59,077 nt of DNA from an uncultured Mediterranea sp. (GTDB taxonomy: Bacteria; Bacteroidota; Bacteroidia; Bacteroidales; Bacteroidaceae): NCBI GenBank assembly GCA_945879145.1, contig CAMCUZ010000012.1:1-59077 (forward strand), written 5' to 3'. Position 1 is the first letter of the stretch, and every line of letters starts with the position of its first letter. Below, one piece after another: positions 18,096 through 28,294 of the stretch. Both the position numbers and the translations under genes were made by a program. Under the pieces are notes generated by a model. The model had not been told where the DNA came from and did no database searches. It saw only the letters and a program-made list of their open reading frames with translations.

Positions 18096-18757
18096 AAGTC
18101 TTGTAGATAGTGGCGGAAGAGCGGTTCGTGATAGTGAGCGTGCTCGTCGTGCAAAACGGGCACTTGCAGTTGCTGCCAGGCATTCAGCTGATTCTCGGGG
18201 GGAATGATGCGGTCGTTGTTCCCCACAATGGCTTTTTGCCAGAGCGGAAGGGGGGCTTCGCCTTTACGTTGCTGAGTCTGTACCTGCAACTGCACGCTCA
18301 CCAGCTCTTCGCCAATCTCCTCCAGCTGTCGGCGTGGGGTGACAGCCAGGAATTCGCGAAACGATGGGGTGTCATTGCACATGCGGCGGAGGAACTTGTG
18401 GAGCGACGGACCGTTCAAGTTGTCGATGGTGCCTTGGAAGATGCTGCGTGGAATACCGCGGCTGTCATCCACAGGATAGGGAGAGCCGTTGATGGCTATC
18501 CGTTGCCCTAAGGGAAGCTGCATCAGCTGGGGTAGGTGAGCAGCAGCCCATACCCCCATCGACCAGCCCACGACGTTTACCTCCTGGTAGCCTTCGGTCA
18601 GTGAGGTGTCCCATTCCAAGTCGCGGTAGTCATAACAGATCATAAAGTCACATGCTGCGGGACGATAGGAGGCAAACGGTGTTTCATCAGCTGCCCAGCC
18701 CGCAAAGAAAATCAGCAGGCGGGGATGATGTTCGTGTATAATGAATTTCTGAATCAT
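18080..18757 (-). CDS. bioG: pimeloyl-ACP methyl ester esterase BioG (DUF452)
   Basis: 225 residues, alpha/beta-hydrolase. It has the start typical of the BioG family (LLIFFAGWAADETPF) and the nucleophile elbow GWSMGVW with Ser66; a C-terminal histidine in EHAHYHEP completes the triad. BioG cleaves the methyl ester of pimeloyl-ACP and ends the BioC-initiated elongation, replacing BioH. It overlaps bioC by 16 bp and follows bioF by 46 bp. Confidence 0.92.
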   Translation of the reverse strand: MIQKFIIHEHHPRLLIFFAGWAADETPFASYRPAACDFMICYDYRDLEWDTSLTEGYQEVNVVGWSMGVWAAAHLPQLMQLPLGQRIAINGSPYPVDDSRGIPRSIFQGTIDNLNGPSLHKFLRRMCNDTPSFREFLAVTPRRQLEEIGEELVSVQLQVQTQQRKGEAPLPLWQKAIVGNNDRIIPPENQLNAWQQLQVPVLHDEHAHYHEPLFRHYLQDLWTNN

Positions 18758-18803
18758 TTTTATTTGTGATGAGTTATTAGGTACTATATGGAGATTAGTG
18801 GAG

Positions 18804-19973
18804 TCAAATCATCTCTGAAATGACTTTTTTCAGTTGCTCCATCTCTTCGTCGGTTTGGGCAGCAGTCAGCGAGATGCGGATGCGCGAAGTGCCTTCGGGC
18901 ACCGTGGGTGGACGTACTGGAAGCAAGTAGAAACCGTGGCGCTGCAAGGCTTCGGCTTGGCGCATGGCATCGGCACTCGCCCCAATCAGCAATGGTACAA
19001 TCTGGCTTTCGCTGGGGCATGGCAACCCACTTTCTGTCAGCTGGTTGCGCAGGGTGCTTCCCATGGAAGCTAGGTGCTTTCGTCGCACCTGCATTGAGGG
19101 CAAGAGGCGCAGGATGAAGAGCGTCCAATCGATGGACAGCGGAGGCAAGGCTGTGGTGAAGATAAAGGGGCGCATCTTGTTGACGAGCCAGCTACGCATC
19201 GCACGGCTACAGATGAGGTAGGCCCCAGCAGAGGCTCCTGCCTTGCCAAAGGTGCCCACCAACAGGTCGATGTCGGCTATGCAGCCGATCGCCTCAGCAA
19301 GACCCAATCCTGTGGGACCAAAAACCCCGAAGGCATGGGCCTCGTCCACGTAGAGCATCACCTTGTCGGGGTAACGCCGTTTTAGGGCGACGAGTTGCTG
19401 TAGATTAGCCAGGTCGCCATCCATACTGAAGACGCTCTCTGTCACGATGATGACCAGTTCGTAGCTGTCGATATACCTCTCCAGCAATCGTTCCAGATGC
19501 TTCAGGTCGTTGTGGCGGAAACGCATAGCCGTGGCGCTGGAGAGGCGCATGCCGTCAATCAGGCTGGCATGTATTAGCTTGTCAGCCAGCACCAGTGTGC
19601 GTGGGGTGCAGATAGCGGGTAGTATGCCCGTATTGGCGTGGTAACCGCAGTTGAACACAAGGGCTGCCTCTCGTCCAAAGCGGGCAGCCAGTTCCTCCTC
19701 CAGCTCCTCATAGATGGCGAAATTGCCAGTCAATAGGCGAGACGAAGAGCTACTCAGCAGCAACCGGTCAACGCTCAATCCCTCCAGATAGGTTTGGTGT
19801 AGCTCAGTATCGGCAGCCAGCCCCAAGTAGTCGTTCGAGGAGAGGTTGAGCATGGTGTGTCCCCCTACTTCTACCCATTTTCCCCGGTGGGTGAGTTGCG
19901 GCAATTGGCGCAGGTTGGCCTTTGCTTCCAGCTGCGCCAGTTCTGTGGCAATCATTGTGTCCAGGCTATTCAT
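18804..19973 (-). CDS. bioF: 8-amino-7-oxononanoate synthase
   Basis: 389 residues, a PLP enzyme of the alpha-oxoamine synthase family. It condenses pimeloyl-ACP (or -CoA) with L-alanine to give 8-amino-7-oxononanoate. Visible motifs are [11 protein letters not shown] near residue 45, [17 protein letters not shown], and the PLP lysine in [15 protein letters not shown]. Its ATG overlaps the TGA of bioBA by 4 bases, so it is translationally coupled to the upstream fusion gene. Confidence 0.96.
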   Translation of the reverse strand: MNSLDTMIATELAQLEAKANLRQLPQLTHRGKWVEVGGHTMLNLSSNDYLGLAADTELHQTYLEGLSVDRLLLSSSSSRLLTGNFAIYEELEEELAARFGREAALVFNCGYHANTGILPAICTPRTLVLADKLIHASLIDGMRLSSATAMRFRHNDLKHLERLLERYIDSYELVIIVTESVFSMDGDLANLQQLVALKRRYPDKVMLYVDEAHAFGVFGPTGLGLAEAIGCIADIDLLVGTFGKAGASAGAYLICSRAMRSWLVNKMRPFIFTTALPPLSIDWTLFILRLLPSMQVRRKHLASMGSTLRNQLTESGLPCPSESQIVPLLIGASADAMRQAEALQRHGFYLLPVRPPTVPEGTSRIRISLTAAQTDEEMEQLKKVISEMI

Positions 19974-22384
19974 GCTTCTGTGTCTGTTGAGATTTCAGAT
20001 ACAATTTTGATTAGTCCCGAGGTGAGCTTCGTGAGTTGCTCGGGCGAGATAATAAAGGGCGGCATGATATAGACGTTGCAATTGAAGGGGCGTACCCAGA
20101 TGCCTTCTTCAACAAATCGGCGCTGCATCCAAGCCATATCCACGGGCCGGTGTGTCTCAATGACGCCAATGGCACCAATCACGCGCACATCTTTGACTTG
20201 TGGCAGCTTGCGGGCTGGAGCCAGCTCTTGTACCAACTGCCGTCGGATGCGCTCTACTTTGCTTTGCCAGTCGTATTCGGTCGAGAGCAGCAACTTGACC
20301 GAGGCACAGGCCACAGCCGTAGCCAAGGGGTTGCCCATAAAGGTGGGGCCGTGCATGAAGCAGTAGGGTGATTGGTTGGAGATCGTGTCGGCCACTTGAT
20401 TGGTAGTAGCCACGGCTGAAAGGGTCATGTAGCCTCCAGTCAGCGCTTTGCCTATGCATAGAATATCGGGCTCTACGTCGGCCCACTCCCAGGCAAAGAG
20501 TTTTCCCGTGCGCCCAAATCCTGTAGCTATTTCGTCGAAGATCAAAAGGATATCATGCTTTCTGCAGAGCTTAGCTGCCTCTCGTAGGTATTGCGGATGA
20601 TAGAACCACATACCACCAGCCCCTTGCACCACTGGCTCCAGAATGAGGGCGGCCAGTTCGTCGGCATGCTCTTCGATGATCTCTTTTAGGGGGAGGATAT
20701 CGTCGGGATCCCACGCTCCGTCAAAGCGGGAGTGGGGTTGTGGGGCAAAGTAACGGATGGGCAGCGAAGTGCCGAAGAGTGAGTGCATACCCGTCACAGG
20801 GTCGCACACCGACATGGCATTCCACGTATCACCATGGTACCCCGATCGGATAGTGACGAAATTACTCTTTCTGGCTTGCCAGTACTGTACAGCCATCTTC
20901 ATGGCGACCTCTACAGCTACCGATCCCGAGTCGGCATAGAAAATCTTCTGCATGGAGGGGGGAAGAATAGTGAGTAGTAGCTTGCCAAGGGCGATGGCTG
21001 GTTCGTGGGTTAGTCCGCCAAACATGACGTGTGACATTTGGTCAATCTGCGCCTTAGCGGCTGCATTGAGTACCGGATGATTGTAGCCATGCACGGCACA
21101 CCACCACGACGACATGCCCTCTATCAGTGTTTCGCCACTCTCCAGAGTAATGGTGCAGCCATCTGCCCGCTTTACCTTATAAACTGGCAGTGGGTTACTA
21201 GTCGAGGTGTAGGGGTGCCAGAGGTGCAGATGGTCGAAGGTCGAGTCGGGCAGGGTATAGCCAGCTTGGGATATCAGCTGTTTATCTTCGCTCACTTTCG
21301 AGCCCAACGTGGTGAGCAGGTCTCCCACGATGGCCGAGTTGATGCCTACATAGAGGGCCTGCTTCACGGCTTCTTGACTCAACTGTGAACGTCCGCCTGC
21401 AAAGCGCAAGAAGGCCGTTGGGTTGATAAAGCGGAATAGGGCGATGGTGGTCAACACCTCTTCGTCGCTCAGACGGGGCTGATGCTCCAGCGGGGTGCCC
21501 GGAATGGGGCTCAGCAAGTTGATGGGGATTGAACTGGTATTCAGTTTCTTCAGCGTAAAAGCAAACTCAATACGCTGCGCCATACTCTCGCCCATGCCGA
21601 TGATGCCTCCGCTGCAGATTTCCATGCCGGCGCGTCGTGCTGCCTCCAGGGTGCGCAGCTTCTCCTCCTGCGTATGTGTGGAGCAGAGCGTAGGGAAATA
21701 AGAAGGGGCTGTCTCTAGGTTGCAGTGGTAGCGAGTGATGCCCGCTTCGCGCAACTGGCGTAGCGACTCCTCATCCATCAAGCCCAGTGAGGCACAGAGG
21801 TGGATGGAGGATTTCCGACGCATCAAGCGTGCGGCTTCGAGTAGTTTCTGGAGTTGGGTAGGGGAGGGTTTGCGACCGCTGGCTACAAGCGAGAAGCGGT
21901 TGATGCCTTGGCGTTCATTGTAGAGGGCTTGGCGCAAGCACTCTTCGGGAGGAAGGGTATCGTAGGTATCGGCAGAGGTGTGGTAGTGAGCTGACTGAGC
22001 GCACCATTTGCAGTCTTCAGGGCAGCGGCCCGACTTTACGTTGATGATACTGCACATGTCAAATTCGTGGTGGGCTAGGGCCACAGTAATCTCGTGAGCG
22101 GCGTGGTAGAGCTCCTCCTTGGGACAGCTACCAGCCAGCCAGAGGGCTTCTTCGGGCGAAATCTCTCCGCCCGTAAGTACCCGTTCTTTCAGTTCGGATA
22201 ATGTCATGGTTGAATGGAAATAATGGGGCTTCTGTACCGAAGACTGTTTCTGCAGCGAGCTGTCTGCAATGTGCACGGCTAGCTGCCCGATGGTTACGCA
22301 GCGGCCCATGCTGGCAAACACTGCATAGGCCTTATGGCTCCAGCGGCGAAAACGAAGGGTGGACGACGTGCGTTTTTTTTTCAT
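19970..22384 (-). CDS. bioBA: bifunctional biotin synthase / DAPA aminotransferase with N-terminal leader segment
   Basis: 804 residues from the ATG at 22384. The BioB core begins at an internal ATG (22207, [10 protein letters not shown]). Counted from there, the radical-SAM cysteines are Cys62, 66 and 69 ([12 protein letters not shown]); BioB inserts sulfur into dethiobiotin. BioA begins near core residue 330 ([10 protein letters not shown]) and carries the PLP lysine in [11 protein letters not shown]; it makes diaminopelargonate using SAM as amino donor. The BioB-BioA fusion is known in Bacteroides. Upstream of the core is an in-frame 59-residue segment (22208-22384) that looks coding. A promoter only 35 bases upstream of 22384 favours the longer start; the alternative start is 22207 (745 residues). 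It is the first gene of the biotin operon. Confidence 0.93.
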   Translation of the reverse strand: MKKKRTSSTLRFRRWSHKAYAVFASMGRCVTIGQLAVHIADSSLQKQSSVQKPHYFHSTMTLSELKERVLTGGEISPEEALWLAGSCPKEELYHAAHEITVALAHHEFDMCSIINVKSGRCPEDCKWCAQSAHYHTSADTYDTLPPEECLRQALYNERQGINRFSLVASGRKPSPTQLQKLLEAARLMRRKSSIHLCASLGLMDEESLRQLREAGITRYHCNLETAPSYFPTLCSTHTQEEKLRTLEAARRAGMEICSGGIIGMGESMAQRIEFAFTLKKLNTSSIPINLLSPIPGTPLEHQPRLSDEEVLTTIALFRFINPTAFLRFAGGRSQLSQEAVKQALYVGINSAIVGDLLTTLGSKVSEDKQLISQAGYTLPDSTFDHLHLWHPYTSTSNPLPVYKVKRADGCTITLESGETLIEGMSSWWCAVHGYNHPVLNAAAKAQIDQMSHVMFGGLTHEPAIALGKLLLTILPPSMQKIFYADSGSVAVEVAMKMAVQYWQARKSNFVTIRSGYHGDTWNAMSVCDPVTGMHSLFGTSLPIRYFAPQPHSRFDGAWDPDDILPLKEIIEEHADELAALILEPVVQGAGGMWFYHPQYLREAAKLCRKHDILLIFDEIATGFGRTGKLFAWEWADVEPDILCIGKALTGGYMTLSAVATTNQVADTISNQSPYCFMHGPTFMGNPLATAVACASVKLLLSTEYDWQSKVERIRRQLVQELAPARKLPQVKDVRVIGAIGVIETHRPVDMAWMQRRFVEEGIWVRPFNCNVYIMPPFIISPEQLTKLTSGLIKIVSEISTDTEA
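22208..22384 (-). other. basic/aromatic leader segment fused to BioBA
   Basis: 59 codons in frame with BioB, read as ATG followed by nine A, then a segment with [18 protein letters not shown] and [20 protein letters not shown]. It is rich in Arg, Ser and aromatic residues, has no signal-peptide shape, and is not part of the known BioB fold. It may be a translated regulatory leader, a targeting or interaction segment, or a former separate small ORF that lost its stop. My impression that similar segments occur at the start of other Bacteroidota proteins is memory, not evidence. Confidence 0.5.
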
Positions 22385-22425
22385 CTTTCGGGTACAAAAA
22401 GGAAATTTTGATTTGTTTTGCAGGG

Positions 22426-22455
22426 CAAAAGTACGATAAAAATGGTTTCAACCAA
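22426..22455 (-). promoter_or_regulatory. promoter of the biotin operon
   Basis: On the minus strand: TTG (complement of 22453-22455), 19-bp spacer, then TACTTTTG (complement of 22426-22433), an excellent Bacteroidota promoter. Transcription would start near 22419, giving a leader of about 35 bases to the ATG at 22384. An imperfect GGTTTCAACC palindrome at 22444-22453 overlaps the -33 region and could be an operator, but it does not match a BirA site that I know. Confidence 0.7.
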
Positions 22456-22477
22456 CGGCTGATTGCGATTTTTTTTC

Positions 22478-22485
22478 TATTTTTG
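22478..22485 (+). promoter_or_regulatory. candidate -7 element for lepA
   Basis: TATTTTTG matches TAnnTTTG and lies 31 bp upstream of the lepA ATG (22517). No clear TTTG is present at the -33 distance. It is back to back with the biotin promoter, so the two transcripts diverge from about 60 bp of DNA. Confidence 0.5.
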
Positions 22486-22516
22486 CACCCAAATCGCATC
22501 ATAAGTAAAACGAAGA

Positions 22517-24298
22517 ATGAAAAATATCCGCAATTTCTGCATCATTGCCCACATCGACCACGGCAAATCTACGCTGGCCGACCGCCTGCTTGAGTACACG
22601 AACACCATTCAGGTTACGGAGGGACAGATGCTTGACGATATGGATCTGGAGCGTGAGCGAGGCATTACCATCAAGAGCCACGCCATCCAGATGGAATACA
22701 CCTACCAGGGAGAGAAGTACATCCTTAACCTGATTGACACCCCGGGGCATGTCGATTTCTCTTATGAGGTATCGCGCTCAATTGCTGCCTGCGAAGGGGC
22801 ACTGCTCATTGTAGATGCCTCGCAAGGGGTGCAGGCACAGACCATCTCCAACCTCTACATGGCCTTGGAACACGACCTTGAGATTATTCCCGTAATCAAC
22901 AAGTGCGACATGGCCAGTGCCCAGCCCGATGAGGTGGAGGACGAAATTGTGGAACTGCTAGGCTGTAAGCGTGAGGAGATTATCCGCGCATCGGGCAAGA
23001 CCGGTATGGGCGTGGAAGAGATTCTGCAGGCTGTCATCGAGCGGGTACCCCATCCCGTGGGTGACGAAGAGGCACCGCTACAGGCCTTGATTTTTGACTC
23101 GGTATTCAACTCCTTCCGCGGCATTATCGCCTATTTCAAGGTGGAAAACGGTGTAATCCGCACGGGGGACAAGGTGAAATTCTTCAATACGGGCAAGGAA
23201 TACGATGCTGATGAAATCGGCGTGCTCAAGATGGACATGGTGCCCCGCAAGGAGTTGCGTACAGGCGACGTGGGGTATATCATCTCAGGTATCAAGACCT
23301 CGCGTGAAGTACGTGTAGGCGACACCATCACCCATATTGCCCGTCCCTGTGCTGAGGCTATCGCTGGATTCGAGGAGGTGAAACCTATGGTCTTTGCTGG
23401 CGTTTATCCCATCGATGCCGAGGATTTTGAAGACCTGCGCTCGTCGCTTGAGAAGCTTCAGCTCAACGATGCCAGTTTGACCTTCCAGCCCGAGTCATCG
23501 GTAGCTCTCGGTTTTGGCTTCCGTTGCGGCTTTCTCGGCTTACTCCACATGGAGATTGTGCAGGAACGCCTCGATCGCGAATTCGATATGAACGTGATTA
23601 CCACTGTGCCCAACGTCTCCTACAACGTCTATGATAAGCAGGGACACATGCTTGAGGTGCACAACCCTGGCAGCATGCCCGACCCCACGCTGATTGACCA
23701 TATCGAAGAACCCTACATTCGGGCCAGCGTCATCACTACCACCGACTACATTGGCCCCATCATGACCCTCTGCCTCGGAAAACGGGGCGAACTGGTTAAG
23801 CAGGAGTATATCTCTGGTAATCGCGTGGAGATCTATTATGACCTCCCCTTGGGCGAGATAGTCATCGACTTCTATGACAAGCTGAAGAGCATCTCGAAGG
23901 GTTACGCTTCATTCGACTACCACCCCAACGGCTTCAGGCCCTCTAAGTTGGTTAAGCTTGACATCCTGCTCAATGGCGACCCTGTGGATGCACTCTCTAC
24001 GCTGACCCATTTTGACAATGCTGAGGCCTTTGGTCGCCGCATGTGCGAGAAGCTGAAAGAGCTGATTCCACGTCAGCAGTTCGACATTGCTATTCAGGCT
24101 GCTATAGGCTCCAAAATTATTGCCCGAGAAACGGTGAAGCAGGTGCGCAAGGACGTAACTGCAAAGTGCTATGGTGGTGACGTGAGCCGTAAGCGTAAAC
24201 TGCTCGAAAAGCAGAAGAAGGGTAAGAAGCGCATGAAGCAGATTGGCAACGTTGAGGTGCCGCAAAAGGCCTTCCTTGCCGTACTCAAGCTGGACTAA
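22517..24298 (+). CDS. lepA: elongation factor 4 (LepA)
   Basis: 593 residues, the normal length of this ribosome-associated GTPase, which affects translocation and ribosome assembly. It has the G1 motif AHIDHGKST (11-19), the switch segment [17 protein letters not shown], the NKCD G4 motif (INKCDMASA), and the LepA-specific C-terminal domain ending [20 protein letters not shown]. The start is fixed by the conserved [16 protein letters not shown]. Confidence 0.98.
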   Translation: MKNIRNFCIIAHIDHGKSTLADRLLEYTNTIQVTEGQMLDDMDLERERGITIKSHAIQMEYTYQGEKYILNLIDTPGHVDFSYEVSRSIAACEGALLIVDASQGVQAQTISNLYMALEHDLEIIPVINKCDMASAQPDEVEDEIVELLGCKREEIIRASGKTGMGVEEILQAVIERVPHPVGDEEAPLQALIFDSVFNSFRGIIAYFKVENGVIRTGDKVKFFNTGKEYDADEIGVLKMDMVPRKELRTGDVGYIISGIKTSREVRVGDTITHIARPCAEAIAGFEEVKPMVFAGVYPIDAEDFEDLRSSLEKLQLNDASLTFQPESSVALGFGFRCGFLGLLHMEIVQERLDREFDMNVITTVPNVSYNVYDKQGHMLEVHNPGSMPDPTLIDHIEEPYIRASVITTTDYIGPIMTLCLGKRGELVKQEYISGNRVEIYYDLPLGEIVIDFYDKLKSISKGYASFDYHPNGFRPSKLVKLDILLNGDPVDALSTLTHFDNAEAFGRRMCEKLKELIPRQQFDIAIQAAIGSKIIARETVKQVRKDVTAKCYGGDVSRKRKLLEKQKKGKKRMKQIGNVEVPQKAFLAVLKLD

Positions 24299-24351
24299 GG
24301 TTGGGTGACTAGTGTAACGTGATATGTAATTAATTTAAAATATAGAGTCGA

Positions 24352-25683
24352 ATGAAATCCATTCTTAAAATGCACGTCAGTTCCAATCTGATTGCTAGTA
24401 TTCTTCTTTTTCTTGCAGCTATCGTGGCTGCGGTTGTGGCCAACTCGCCTTGGGCACCCTATTACTTGAAATTCCTCGACCAGGAGCTCTATCTCCGTGT
24501 GGGTGAATTCAACCTCTTCTCGCATGGCGGTCACCCGCTGAAGATGCTTGACTTTATCAACGACTGCTTGATGACCATCTTCTTCCTTTCTGTAGGTCTG
24601 GAGATTAAACGCGAACTGTTGGTGGGCGAACTCTCTTCGTTCCGTAAGGCTTCGCTGCCCATCATTGCCGCTTGTGGCGGTATGTTGTTTCCGGTGCTCA
24701 TCTTTTCGCTTATCGTTCCTTCGGGCAGTCCTGAGATGCGGGGGTGTGCCATCCCCATGGCCACCGATATCGCTTTCTCTTTAGGTGTGTTGAGCCTGTT
24801 GGGTCGTCGGGTACCCCTCAGCTTGAAGATTTTCCTTACCGCTTTTGCTGTGGCCGATGATATCGGTGGTATTCTGGTGATAGCCTTCTGCTACAGTGAC
24901 CATGTGGCATTGAACTATCTGCTCATAGCCGTCTTTCTTTACGCGTTCTTATATTATATGGGACGCCGTGGAGCAACGGCTAAGATTCTCTACCTCTCGG
25001 TGGGTGTCATCATTTGGTATCTCTTCTTGCAGTCGGGTATCCATAGCACTATCTCGGGTGTAATCTTGGCCTTCATGTTCCCTGCACGTCCGCATTTGGA
25101 GGCAGGTCGATACATTGAGCAGATTCGCTCTATTATCCGCACCTTCCCCGTGTCGGACAAGGAGGAGATTGTGCTCAATAACGACCAAATCAAGATGCTG
25201 AAGAAGGTAGAACAGGCTTCTGACTTCGTAATTTCGCCACTGCAGTCGATGGAGAATAATCTCCACGGCATGGTTAACTTCTTGATACTTCCGCTCTTCG
25301 CCTTTGCCAATGCAGGTGTAGTGTTCAGCAGCGGTGGTAGCGTAGTGGGCGATGTTAGTATCGCTGTGGCTACTGGCTTGTTGTTGGGTAAGTTCATCGG
25401 CATTTTCAGCTTTACTTGGCTCACTATCAAGTGTCGCATTGCTCCGATGCCTCACGGTATGAACTGGAAGAACATTGCTGGTGTATCGCTGTTGGGTGGT
25501 ATCGGCTTCACCGTGTCGCTCTTTATAGCCAACCTTTCCTACGCTGCGCAGCACCCCGACATGCTCAATCAGGCCAAGTTTGGTGTGCTCTGTGGTACCA
25601 TCATAGCCGGTATCTTGGGTTATACTGTGCTTCACATTGTGCTGCCAGCTCCACCTGATCAAACACCTCAAAAGGAGGCCTGA
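24352..25683 (+). CDS. nhaA: Na+/H+ antiporter NhaA
   Basis: 443 residues with about 12 membrane helices. It exports Na+ in exchange for protons at the inner membrane. Key motifs are ATDIAFSLGVLSLLG (aspartate equivalent to E. coli Asp133) and FAVADDIGGILVI (the paired ion-binding aspartates, Asp163/164 in E. coli). A hydrophilic insert around residues 245-285 (YIEQIRSIIRTFPVSDKEEI) is seen in many Bacteroidota NhaA proteins. It begins 53 bp after lepA. Confidence 0.96.
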   Translation: MKSILKMHVSSNLIASILLFLAAIVAAVVANSPWAPYYLKFLDQELYLRVGEFNLFSHGGHPLKMLDFINDCLMTIFFLSVGLEIKRELLVGELSSFRKASLPIIAACGGMLFPVLIFSLIVPSGSPEMRGCAIPMATDIAFSLGVLSLLGRRVPLSLKIFLTAFAVADDIGGILVIAFCYSDHVALNYLLIAVFLYAFLYYMGRRGATAKILYLSVGVIIWYLFLQSGIHSTISGVILAFMFPARPHLEAGRYIEQIRSIIRTFPVSDKEEIVLNNDQIKMLKKVEQASDFVISPLQSMENNLHGMVNFLILPLFAFANAGVVFSSGGSVVGDVSIAVATGLLLGKFIGIFSFTWLTIKCRIAPMPHGMNWKNIAGVSLLGGIGFTVSLFIANLSYAAQHPDMLNQAKFGVLCGTIIAGILGYTVLHIVLPAPPDQTPQKEA

Positions 25684-25750
25684 TGTCCCTCTAAACAGGC
25701 AGAAATAGAAATAGTGGGCCAAATAGCCTTACAGATTAAAAAAAACTTCA

Positions 25751-25758
25751 TACCTTTG
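25751..25758 (+). promoter_or_regulatory. candidate -7 element for pheT
   Basis: TACCTTTG matches TAnnTTTG, 27 bp upstream of the pheT ATG at 25786. The region upstream is A-rich and lacks a clear -33 TTTG. Confidence 0.55.
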
Positions 25759-25785
25759 CAGGTCTTTTAATAAACTACTAACGAT

Positions 25786-28248
25786 ATGAATATTTCGTAT
25801 AACTGGCTAAAAGAATATGTTGATTTTGAGTTGACCCCTCAAGAGGTGGCCGACGCGCTCACCTCCATCGGCTTGGAGACGGGCAGTGTGGAGGAGGTGC
25901 AATCGATTAAAGGCGGACTGGAGGGTCTGGTGGTGGGCGAAGTGCTCACCTGCGAGCCACACCCCAACTCCGACCACATGCACGTGACTACCGTCAACCT
26001 TGGCGCTGGCGACCCTGTGCAGATTGTCTGTGGTGCTCCCAATGTGGCTGCAGGACAAAAGGTTATCGTCGCCACCCTGGGCACCAAACTCTATAGCGGC
26101 GACGAGTGCTTCACCATCAAGAAGTCGAAACTCAGAGGCATCGAGTCCAACGGCATGATTTGTGCTGAGGATGAAATAGGTATTGGCACCGACCATGCAG
26201 GCATCATTGTGCTTCCCGCTGATGTGCAAGCTGGTATCTTGGCGAAGGATTATTATAACATCAAGAGCGATTACGTGCTGGAGGTGGACATTACGCCCAA
26301 CCGTGCCGATGCTTGTTCTCACTACGGTGTAGCACGTGACCTTTATGCTTACCTCATTCAGCAAGGGCTTCCTACCTCGCTTCATCGTCCCTCTATAGAG
26401 GCATTTGCCGTAGAAAATCACGACCTCGACATCGATGTGCGCGTTGAAAACAGTGAGGCCTGTCCCCGCTATGCTGGCGTCAGCATCAAGGGCGTTACGG
26501 TCAAAGAGAGTCCCGAATGGCTGCAGAACAAGCTGCGCCTGATAGGTCTGCGCCCTATTAATAATGTAGTTGATATCACCAACTACATCGTTCACGCCTT
26601 CGGACAGCCGCTCCACTGCTTTGATGCCAACCAAATCAAGGGAGGTCAGGTCGTGGTTAAGACCCTGCCGCAGGACACCCCCTTCGTCACACTCGACGAG
26701 GTGGAGCGTAAACTGGACGCTCGCGACTTGATGATCTGCAACGCTGAAGAACCGATGTGTATTGCTGGCGTTTTTGGTGGCTTACAGTCGGGCTCTACAG
26801 AAGCCACTACTGATGTCTTTTTGGAGAGCGCCTATTTCCATCCCACCTGGGTGCGGAAGACGGCCCGTCGTCACGGCTTGAGTACCGATGCCTCCTTCCG
26901 CTTTGAACGCGGTATTGACCCTAATGGCATCATCTATTGCCTTAAGCTGGCAGCCTTGATGGTGAAAGAACTGGCTGGTGGTACCATCTCGTCTGAGTTG
27001 AAGGATGTTTGCACTGCTCCTGTTGCTGACTTCCGCGTAGAAATTACATACGCCCAGGTGCACAACCTCATAGGAAAAGAGATTCCCCACGATGAGATTA
27101 AGCGCATCGTTACCAGTCTGGAAATGAAAATTGTGGCAGAGAGTGCTGACGGACTCACCCTCGATGTACCCCCTTACCGTGTGGATGTGCAGCGTCCCTG
27201 CGACGTAATCGAAGATATCCTGCGTATCTACGGGTATAATAATGTGGAAATACCTACCACCCTTAAATCGAGCCTGACGACCAAGGGTGAGGCTGATCGC
27301 TCCAATAAGTTGCAGAATCTGATTGCCGAGCAACTGGTGGGCTGCGGATTCAACGAAATCTTGAACAACTCGCTGACGCGTGCAGCTTACTATGAAGCAC
27401 TGGAATGCTATCCTGCTTCGCAGTCGGTGATGTTGATGAATCCCCTGAGCAACGACCTCAACGCCATGCGCCAGTCACTCCTCTTTGGGGGATTAGAGAG
27501 CATTGCCCACAACGCCAACCGTAAGAACGCTGACTTGCGCTTCTTCGAGTTCGGTAACTGCTACCACTATCGGGCCGACCGCAAGGATGCCGAACATCCG
27601 CTCAATGCCTACAGTGAGGAGTATCACCTCGGTCTTTGGGTAACGGGTAAGCGAGTAGTGAACTCCTGGACGCATCCTAACGAAGATAGCTCTGTCTATG
27701 AACTCAAGGCCTACGTGATGAACATCTTCCGTCGCCTGGGTATCGCTCCCGGTGCCCTCCAGCAGGTACACGCCTCCGAAGATATCTTTGCTGCCGCTCT
27801 CGGCTTCGAGACTCGTGGAGGCAAGCGTCTGGCTACCCTCGGTATCATCAAGAAGAAGTTGCTTAAGTCGATGGACATTGACCAGGAGGTCTTCTATGCC
27901 GATCTCAACTGGAAGGAACTGATGAAGGCCATTAAGGGGGCTAAGGTGAGCTACAAGGAACTCTCCAAGTTCCCTGCCGTGAAGCGCGACTTGGCCCTGC
28001 TCGTTGACCAGAAGGTAGAGTTTGCTGAGATTGAACGCATTGCCTACGAGAGCGAGAAAAAGCTGCTCAAGGAGGTTGAACTCTTCGACGTCTATGAGGG
28101 CAAGAATCTCGAACCTGGCAAGAAGAGTTACGCTGTCAGCTTCCTGTTGCAGGACGAAAATGCTACCCTTAACGACAAGCAAATCGATAAGATTATGCAG
28201 AAGTTGGTAACCAACCTGCAGAACAAACTGGATGCCAAACTGAGATAA
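25786..28248 (+). CDS. pheT: phenylalanyl-tRNA synthetase beta subunit
   Basis: 820 residues. It is the beta subunit of the alpha2-beta2 enzyme that charges tRNA-Phe and edits Tyr-tRNA-Phe. Domains in order: N-terminal MNISYNWLKEYVDF, EMAP-like tRNA-binding domain (about 45-155, with VVGEVLTCEPHPNSDHMHV), B3/B4 editing domain (about 210-400), B5 DNA-binding-fold domain (about 405-480), the catalytic-like core, and the C-terminal FDX-ACB domain (about 725-820). The alpha subunit gene is not in the window. Confidence 0.98.
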   Translation: MNISYNWLKEYVDFELTPQEVADALTSIGLETGSVEEVQSIKGGLEGLVVGEVLTCEPHPNSDHMHVTTVNLGAGDPVQIVCGAPNVAAGQKVIVATLGTKLYSGDECFTIKKSKLRGIESNGMICAEDEIGIGTDHAGIIVLPADVQAGILAKDYYNIKSDYVLEVDITPNRADACSHYGVARDLYAYLIQQGLPTSLHRPSIEAFAVENHDLDIDVRVENSEACPRYAGVSIKGVTVKESPEWLQNKLRLIGLRPINNVVDITNYIVHAFGQPLHCFDANQIKGGQVVVKTLPQDTPFVTLDEVERKLDARDLMICNAEEPMCIAGVFGGLQSGSTEATTDVFLESAYFHPTWVRKTARRHGLSTDASFRFERGIDPNGIIYCLKLAALMVKELAGGTISSELKDVCTAPVADFRVEITYAQVHNLIGKEIPHDEIKRIVTSLEMKIVAESADGLTLDVPPYRVDVQRPCDVIEDILRIYGYNNVEIPTTLKSSLTTKGEADRSNKLQNLIAEQLVGCGFNEILNNSLTRAAYYEALECYPASQSVMLMNPLSNDLNAMRQSLLFGGLESIAHNANRKNADLRFFEFGNCYHYRADRKDAEHPLNAYSEEYHLGLWVTGKRVVNSWTHPNEDSSVYELKAYVMNIFRRLGIAPGALQQVHASEDIFAAALGFETRGGKRLATLGIIKKKLLKSMDIDQEVFYADLNWKELMKAIKGAKVSYKELSKFPAVKRDLALLVDQKVEFAEIERIAYESEKKLLKEVELFDVYEGKNLEPGKKSYAVSFLLQDENATLNDKQIDKIMQKLVTNLQNKLDAKLR

Positions 28249-28294
28249 TACGAATTTAATTCATTAAAAACAATACATTAAACAATTTATTCCC

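Noticed and set aside
22444..22453. BirA operator in the biotin promoter (GGTTTCAACC)
   Set aside because: Short imperfect palindrome without the longer TTGTAAACC-type arms known for BirA; mentioned with the promoter but not called.
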